Shown: positions 59,273 to 64,000 of the stretch, piece after piece
Layout: the number at the start of each line of letters is the position of its first letter
Position numbering within the stretch: position 1 is the stretch's first letter
Assembly (NCBI RefSeq): GCF_014699055.1
Contig: NZ_JACXAC010000001.1
Location: 310,001-374,000 of the forward strand
Reading direction: 5' to 3'
Source: Hymenobacter armeniacus
GTDB taxonomy: Bacteria; Bacteroidota; Bacteroidia; Cytophagales; Hymenobacteraceae
DNA length: 64,000 bases
The notes under the pieces: model-generated
Databases searched by the model: none
Told to the model about the DNA's origin: nothing
Seen by the model: the letters and a program-made list of their open reading frames with translations, nothing else
Position numbers and translations under genes: made by a program

Positions 59273-59827
59273 ATGCCTGATTTATCCGCTATTTGGGACG
59301 CTGCAAAGTTCGCCGCTAACGGCTTGGCTTCCGTTGGCTTCGTCGGTTATGCAGTAAAAGAGGTTCGCAAAAAGTTCTTGAAGCCTGTGTTGGCAGCAAG
59401 ATTGACAGTAACAAGCCGGGTGCTCATTCGGTACGGGAAAGACATCGAACGCACCGAAACACAAGAGATACACACACCAAATGGTCTAATGGAGATAGAG
59501 CAAACGTGTCTACTTGCTCTGACCAACAATACCGAACACATTGCTTTCAAGCTTAGGTTGGTAAAAGCCGATAACATAGAGTTTAGCCCCGAACTCGACT
59601 TTACGAAGCCTATCATGGCTCACCAAACCGTTGAAAGCAACGTTGTGATTTCGACAGTCATTCCGAGGCTCAGCCACGAACATCCAGACGAGTACCGTAG
59701 CAGGGAACGCTTTCCCTTCGATGAACTCAAATTTGAGTATCGGAATGCAAGCGGTAGGAAGTATCACTTGATATTCAGACCTAACGAGAAGGACGTAAGC
59801 GATCGCAACACTTGCGTAAAAGCGTAA
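59273..59827 (+). CDS. Hypothetical membrane-anchored protein, family A (second island paralogue)
   Basis: This 184-residue protein has an N-terminal hydrophobic segment (about 16-28) followed by a Lys/Arg stretch, then a beta-rich domain with LTNNTEHIAFKLRLVK near 82-97 and LKFEYRNASGRKYHLIFRP near 150-168. The order and wording of these segments match the 172-residue protein at 53406. It is convergent with the zinc-binding gene at 59835 (seven bases between stops). Function unknown. Confidence 0.6.
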   Translation: MPDLSAIWDAAKFAANGLASVGFVGYAVKEVRKKFLKPVLAARLTVTSRVLIRYGKDIERTETQEIHTPNGLMEIEQTCLLALTNNTEHIAFKLRLVKADNIEFSPELDFTKPIMAHQTVESNVVISTVIPRLSHEHPDEYRSRERFPFDELKFEYRNASGRKYHLIFRPNEKDVSDRNTCVKA

Positions 59828-59834
59828 CCGATGG

Positions 59835-60728
59835 CTAACGGCGTTTCGATTCCGCTTTTGCTTTTGCCTCGGCTATCATCGCTTTTCGCATAGTGTGCTT
59901 AACAGACTTAACGAGCATACCAACCAACGGATTGATAACGCTGTCTTTCCATTCCTCTTCCGTAACGATGGCTACGTTGATAGGGTAGGCACCGGGATTG
60001 AAAGCACGAGCGAACTTCCTGCCTTCATTCCACTTGCTGTAGAAGATGATGGCAAACTCGTTCAAGACCATCAAAAACGTACCGTTACCGGCATCATACG
60101 GCTCAGCAACGAAGTTGCCGATTGATTCGCTTTGGTCTTTGGGTGTAACGATAGTGAATTGAAATTGAGGAAAGTCCGCAACGTGCTCGTCGTAGTACGC
60201 TATGGTCTCGTCGGCTGTGTCCTTTAAGAAAGTGTCCAGCGTATGACGTAACGTCTCTTCAAGTTCTGGACTCAGCTTGAAGTTCTTGTAGGCATTATCG
60301 GTTGAAATCGAAGCTCTCCAAATCTGAGAATAGATGAACAGCTTGAACAAGCCGGTGTGCAGCTTCTCACAAATGATGCAGTCCAGTTCTTCCGTAATGA
60401 GGTTATACCGCTTCTCAATCGGGAAAGCGTCGGCAAAACGAGGGTTACGGTAACGGTTGTAGAAGTGAGTTGATACATAGGTCTCTAACCTGCACAAGCG
60501 AATCCTCTCACAGTTAATGCACAAAATATGGTCTTCTTTGACCGTATCAAAGGCTGGTTCACCATACTCGACATTTGCCGAATTGATTTGACCGCCGCCT
60601 TGGTTTAGCTTCCTGTCACCAAAAATGGAGCGAGTGATGAATTTCGTGTAGATGTGCGAGTTCTCAGCGTCAGCCTTGCGTTTACGGCAAAGCAAGCAGT
60701 CATCATTCTTGGTACGGGCAGCGGACAT
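59835..60728 (-). CDS. Uncharacterised CxxC zinc-binding protein (HNH/treble-clef-like)
   Basis: This 297-residue protein has Cys11-x2-Cys14, then SHIYTKFI with His25, Cys70-x2-Cys73 and Cys117-x2-Cys120. The start resembles proteins where CxxC...SHI(I/Y)PKF...CxxC forms a zinc-binding treble-clef/HNH-like module found in phage and defence proteins. The C-terminal half (about 150-297) is mixed and ends in a Lys/Ala-rich helix. No known nuclease motif is complete, so activity is not claimed. Confidence 0.5.
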   Translation of the reverse strand: MSAARTKNDDCLLCRKRKADAENSHIYTKFITRSIFGDRKLNQGGGQINSANVEYGEPAFDTVKEDHILCINCERIRLCRLETYVSTHFYNRYRNPRFADAFPIEKRYNLITEELDCIICEKLHTGLFKLFIYSQIWRASISTDNAYKNFKLSPELEETLRHTLDTFLKDTADETIAYYDEHVADFPQFQFTIVTPKDQSESIGNFVAEPYDAGNGTFLMVLNEFAIIFYSKWNEGRKFARAFNPGAYPINVAIVTEEEWKDSVINPLVGMLVKSVKHTMRKAMIAEAKAKAESKRR

Positions 60729-60868
60729 GTGAAATGGGAGAGGGGTCTTCTACAAGTTACAACAGAAACGCCGTACTTGACGCTCCTGTTAGCTGTAGTA
60801 TAGCTGTGCTTCTCGTACTCGTCGTTGTAGCAATCCAGCGCCCTTCTTACCATCTGCCTTCAAATAAA

Positions 60869-62194
60869 TTATTTGCCATATGTTAAATCTAGCTTTTCCC
60901 GCACAAAGTCAGTCCAAGCAGTTTTGTCTATGTTGAGGTATGAAGCAATTTTCACATATGACCTTGATATTACTCCGACTTTCTCGTTAGTATTTTCAGA
61001 CCAGTCACTAAACCAATTCTTGCTATCCTTGATACTTTTATCTAGCCAAGCTTCCACCGCTGGCCGCTCAATAAGATTGTCATATACTAATGTATTAGCA
61101 AATGATTTCTGTTCAAATTTATCTAGCCTATCACTCACAAATATGCTTAAGTAATAGTATTCCAGCTTTTCCTTAAAAGATTTGCTTAGCTTTTCCCAAA
61201 GAGGTCTGATAAGTCTAGTAAGTTCGTTTTCTCTATCGTAATTGCCCAGCCCTTCCTGCCATGCTTCTAGTATATTTGTTTTAAACAACTCTTTGGCTTC
61301 TTCACTAATTTGGTCGTAATGTGATGAAAATAAATTGACAAATTTTGGAGATGAATAAGCCTGAAGAGATTGTTTTGTCAGTTCTGTATAATAAACTTCT
61401 GCTAAAGAGTTTAGCTCTCTCTGACTAGGTATATGGTTGTTCAATACTATGTTGAAATTAGTAAGAAAACTAAAATTCACATTATCGAAAGCATACTTAT
61501 AAGCCCTGCCGTATCTTTTTACAACATAGCTGAATGCATCATCTAATTCAGCGTCATTAGCACTTATAATGGCTTGATTCAAGTCTGAAGTCGTAGTAGT
61601 GCCGCTAACTATCAGTGATATGATAGGGTTAGTTGTAGGTGAAGCGATTTTCCCCGGTAAAACTTGATTGCCTGCCTGACTATTAATATAGTTTGTGACA
61701 GGGTAATGAAGAACGTGGTCATAAGATAGTAGCTTAAATGTGTGTGTTATGTAGTCACTTATTTTAAGTTGGTTGTTAAAAATGTCATCAACATCTTTTC
61801 CGTGTATAACAATCACAGATTGACGCCTTCCCTTATTGAGCGCGTTTATGAAATTTTCTGCAAGTTCTGCTCTTGATAGAAATATACCCAAAGTGCCATG
61901 AAACTTATTTTCAACTTTACCAATAAAGCTGAAAAGCTCGGAAGCTGCCAATCCCGATTCGACCCACTTTACTTCAAGTAAGAATACTCTTCCATTTACT
62001 TCAATAGCTCCATCTATTTGTTCAGAGCTATTGTCAGCTGTGTGATAGCTTCTTCTCAGCAAGACACCTTCATCCTGAAAAACATCATTAATCAACGTCT
62101 CAAATTCTCTTCCTCTGCTCTGAAAAGCATAAAGGGATGATTTTTTCGGCATCGAATCAAGCGCTTTAAATCGATTTGTGTTATTGATGTTCAT
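60869..62194 (-). CDS. Mrr-like PD-(D/E)XK restriction endonuclease-fold protein
   Basis: This 441-residue protein has GREFETLINDVF (helix with Glu30) and the full catalytic set Asp61 (QIDGAIEV) and Glu74-x-Lys76 (FLLEVKW), typical of Mrr-type restriction endonucleases. The C-terminal two thirds are a helical region without a named family. No methyltransferase gene is nearby, which fits a type IV (modification-dependent) enzyme or a stand-alone defence nuclease. The gene is markedly AT-rich even for the island, suggesting recent acquisition. Confidence 0.7.
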   Translation of the reverse strand: MNINNTNRFKALDSMPKKSSLYAFQSRGREFETLINDVFQDEGVLLRRSYHTADNSSEQIDGAIEVNGRVFLLEVKWVESGLAASELFSFIGKVENKFHGTLGIFLSRAELAENFINALNKGRRQSVIVIHGKDVDDIFNNQLKISDYITHTFKLLSYDHVLHYPVTNYINSQAGNQVLPGKIASPTTNPIISLIVSGTTTTSDLNQAIISANDAELDDAFSYVVKRYGRAYKYAFDNVNFSFLTNFNIVLNNHIPSQRELNSLAEVYYTELTKQSLQAYSSPKFVNLFSSHYDQISEEAKELFKTNILEAWQEGLGNYDRENELTRLIRPLWEKLSKSFKEKLEYYYLSIFVSDRLDKFEQKSFANTLVYDNLIERPAVEAWLDKSIKDSKNWFSDWSENTNEKVGVISRSYVKIASYLNIDKTAWTDFVREKLDLTYGK

Positions 62195-62420
62195 TGTGGT
62201 GTGATTATTATTTTATAAACCTTGTGGTAAATCATTTGATTCATTTGCTGCCAAATACTACGCTATACAAAAGCTTTGTAAAAAGACCGCTGATATTGTT
62301 GCGATTCATGGTCTCTCCGTTGGTAAGCTTAAGGCATGCTGCCACGAGGTAGCGTATGAGACAGCAAATTAGTGCTTGATAACCTTACTGCAATACTCCG
62401 CTCAGGCAAATTTTTACGAA

Positions 62421-62451
62421 TTTGACTTGCCGTATTTAGCAGGTATATTTA
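62421..62451 (+). promoter_or_regulatory. Bacteroidota-type promoter before the 347-residue gene
   Basis: TTTG (62421-62424) and TATATTTA (62444-62451) are separated by exactly 19 bases, matching TTTG-N19-TAnnTTTG at all but the last base. It lies 27 bases before the start. The rest of the 62195-62420 gap shows a small CAAATT/AATTTG hairpin just upstream and no gene. Confidence 0.55.
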
Positions 62452-62478
62452 TCGGTTGGCCCTTATATCAGTGAATCC

Positions 62479-63522
62479 ATGAAATCCCAGCAACAGGAAC
62501 GATATCAGCGAATGCTTGACTACGAACGAGAGCAAGCGGAAAAGGAGTTGGTAGAGAATGCTCACTTTATAACAGCTTTCCAAGAGCATTGCAAGAGCAT
62601 TGGAATCACTTTGACCAATCAGCACTTCTCATACATCACACCTATTGGCATAGTCGCCACCTATCCCAATCTGGTTGCTGCGTTGAACGAAGAGTTGAAA
62701 CCGGATAAGGATAGGCTATATGATTTCATGCAGTTAAAATCAGTCTATGGCAATACTCTCATGCCGGGTGTAATGTCCAGCGAAGGTGGCAAGTTCATGC
62801 TGCTAGCCCATCCTTATTTCAGAAGAGGGTTTCATGAAGGCAACAATTTTGCTCCTGACTTTCTCGAAAAGTTTTGGCGGTTGAAGTTGCCCAGCGTACA
62901 GTCTGCTCTCGCTTTGGACCCGAACCGGGTAAGGGTGAATATGAATGCAAGGGCGTACATGGAGAAAGACACTTGGATGGGTGCCGCGTTCAACAGTGAT
63001 ATAGCCTCTATCCCCGATGGTCTAGTTCAACTTCGGCCCTCGCCTGAGCTTGATGAATGGGATATCAAACTAGTCTTTGCCAACACCCATATGCTGGACG
63101 TTCGATGGAGTACCGATAAAAAAGGAGTGATTAAGACTTTTGAAGCCGAAGAGTTTAAAACCATTGATGTATCGATAAATATAGATGGTGTTGACTATTT
63201 CCCCGCTAGGTACATTCATGCCGAATTTGAGCTGAACAACGGTAATTTTCGCCATCTGGATGGTGCTATTCATTTGTACACCTACGAAGAATACACTGAG
63301 CGGATAGAAGCAGACCTTCGATATAATGCGAAAAACGATTGGCAAATCAAGGCTAAGCCAGTGAAGCTTTTCAGAATCGATGGCGTGTTCAACTTGGAAG
63401 TTTGGGCAGAGCTTATCAGTCATTTCTTCACAGGTGACCCACTGATTCACGAATACTTTGAAGGGAAGTATCCTGAACATCTACAAGACTGGCTAGATGC
63501 AAAGAAGCAGCAGAACCTTTGA
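62479..63522 (+). CDS. Hypothetical protein
   Basis: This 347-residue soluble protein starts with a charged helix (about 1-25) and has a mixed alpha/beta body (MPGVMSSEGGKFMLLAHPYF near 95-114, DYFPARYIHAEFELNNGNFR near 234-253) and an aromatic C-terminus. It has no signal peptide or membrane segment. I recognise no family. It has its own promoter and stands apart from its minus-strand neighbours. Confidence 0.6.
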   Translation: MKSQQQERYQRMLDYEREQAEKELVENAHFITAFQEHCKSIGITLTNQHFSYITPIGIVATYPNLVAALNEELKPDKDRLYDFMQLKSVYGNTLMPGVMSSEGGKFMLLAHPYFRRGFHEGNNFAPDFLEKFWRLKLPSVQSALALDPNRVRVNMNARAYMEKDTWMGAAFNSDIASIPDGLVQLRPSPELDEWDIKLVFANTHMLDVRWSTDKKGVIKTFEAEEFKTIDVSINIDGVDYFPARYIHAEFELNNGNFRHLDGAIHLYTYEEYTERIEADLRYNAKNDWQIKAKPVKLFRIDGVFNLEVWAELISHFFTGDPLIHEYFEGKYPEHLQDWLDAKKQQNL

Positions 63523-63562
63523 AATGAAATCATATGCTCTTAAGGTATAGATTTAGCTTGAG

Positions 63563-63751
63563 CTAACCTAACTCTTTTTGAATCATGCTTCTTGCCTTAG
63601 GCTCGTCTTGCTTGCGGATAAACACCGCATTGTGAATCGTCATAACCTTCGTAATCTGGGCTTCCACCAATGCCTTTACTGGTGTAGTGTATATAAGTCC
63701 TGATTCAATACGCTGTGCTAGCAGGCAGTTACTAGCAGCAGTTATTAGCAT
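63563..63751 (-). CDS. Small hypothetical protein
   Basis: This 62-residue open frame starts at the ATG at 63751 (MLITAASNCLLAQRIESGLI) and is predicted soluble. It could be a real small gene of the island or chance; no family is recognised and it has no neighbour to confirm it. Confidence 0.3.
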   Translation of the reverse strand: MLITAASNCLLAQRIESGLIYTTPVKALVEAQITKVMTIHNAVFIRKQDEPKARSMIQKELG

Positions 63752-63852
63752 GCCCAAGACACGGTGAATCTACTACCAGAATCGTGTTCGTAACACCTAA
63801 ATCACTTCAATCAATTTTTGCAATATATTCTGTTCGTTAAGGGTGCAATAAC

Positions 63853-64000
63853 CTAAAATACAGTAGTTAACCATTCTTCTGTAACGGTGGGTGGTATACC
63901 TACTTTGGCCATAAATGCCTCAAGAATTAGATGCTTTACGTGTTCTACGTGCTTTTCCATCACCACAATGCTGTCGTGAATCGAAGTGAACCAAATATTT
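63853..64000 (-). CDS. C-terminal end of a gene running off the window (possible replication-type protein)
   Basis: The minus-strand frame is open from the window edge to a TAG at 63853-63855 and reads NIWFTSIHDSIVVMEKHVEH and on to GIPPTVTEEWLTTVF. The IHDS motif followed by a helix is reminiscent of the end of polymerase- or primase-like proteins of mobile elements. Only 48 residues are visible, so the assignment is tentative, but the reading is coherent and clearly coding-like. Confidence 0.5.
   Translation of the reverse strand, partial: NIWFTSIHDSIVVMEKHVEHVKHLILEAFMAKVGIPPTVTEEWLTTVF

Overview
The window looks like a chromosome piece of a high-GC Bacteroidota in the Hymenobacter group (Cytophagales). 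The basis is a GldA-type gliding ABC ATPase, a surface protein with a gliding-motility/type IX secretion C-terminal domain, MlaE/MlaF homologues, promoter-like TAnnTTTG boxes, several TTG/GTG starts, and many short palindromic intergenic repeats. No rRNA, tRNA, CRISPR array, integrase or transposase was found. The genus is an inference from gene content.

Layout. 0-10 kb is housekeeping: gldA-like ATPase, two short-chain dehydrogenases, a DUF2807 lipoprotein, mlaE-mlaF, a DinB/YfiT-like protein, a bifunctional nuclease, etfA and etfB, a TPR protein and a DUF937 protein. 10.3-19.5 kb is a divalent-metal efflux cluster (czcC-czcB-czcA1, a strong terminator, then a second czcA). 19.6-27 kb, on the minus strand, is an envelope glycan operon: pseudaminic acid synthase (pseI-like), a GT-B-like protein, a secreted LamG protein, a polysaccharide deacetylase and a flippase. 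27.1-35.8 kb is a two-component system followed by a small membrane protein and a tripartite HAE1-type RND pump. 35.8-45.5 kb, on the minus strand, is the second half of the nonulosonic acid pathway (pseB, pseC, aldo/keto reductase, SDR, SpsF/PseF-like cytidylyltransferase, two methyltransferases, PseH-like acetyltransferase, an epimerase/ATP-grasp fusion and a HAD hydrolase). 45.7-51.2 kb holds an MBOAT/SGNH O-acylation pair, a large membrane protein and a GT4 glycosyltransferase. ffh (51.3-52.7 kb) is the last clear core gene.

Just after the ffh terminators, base composition drops visibly. From about 52.8 kb to the end the window holds mostly unrecognised genes: an accessory island. It contains a HEPN-like protein translationally coupled to a frameshifted small gene and a degenerate PD-(D/E)XK-like protein, an intact Mrr-like PD-(D/E)XK protein, a CxxC zinc-binding protein, two distantly similar copies of an unnamed membrane-anchored family, a protein ending in an SSB-like acidic tail, a remnant gene, and the end of a larger gene that runs off the window. 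This is a plausible defence or mobile island, and the HEPN/small gene/nuclease-fold operon is the best candidate here for an undescribed system.

How the parts work together. The two pse blocks can supply most steps to a CMP-activated pseudaminic-type sugar; PseG is the step I cannot assign. The flippase, GT4, deacetylase and MBOAT pair would assemble, export and decorate the glycan. The metal-efflux genes and the HAE1 pump share a possible operator, about 11-bp-spaced (T/C)TCAT direct repeats, which suggests control by the adjacent OmpR-type regulator or a relative. At least six families of intergenic palindromes are interspersed through the core part and none was seen in the island.
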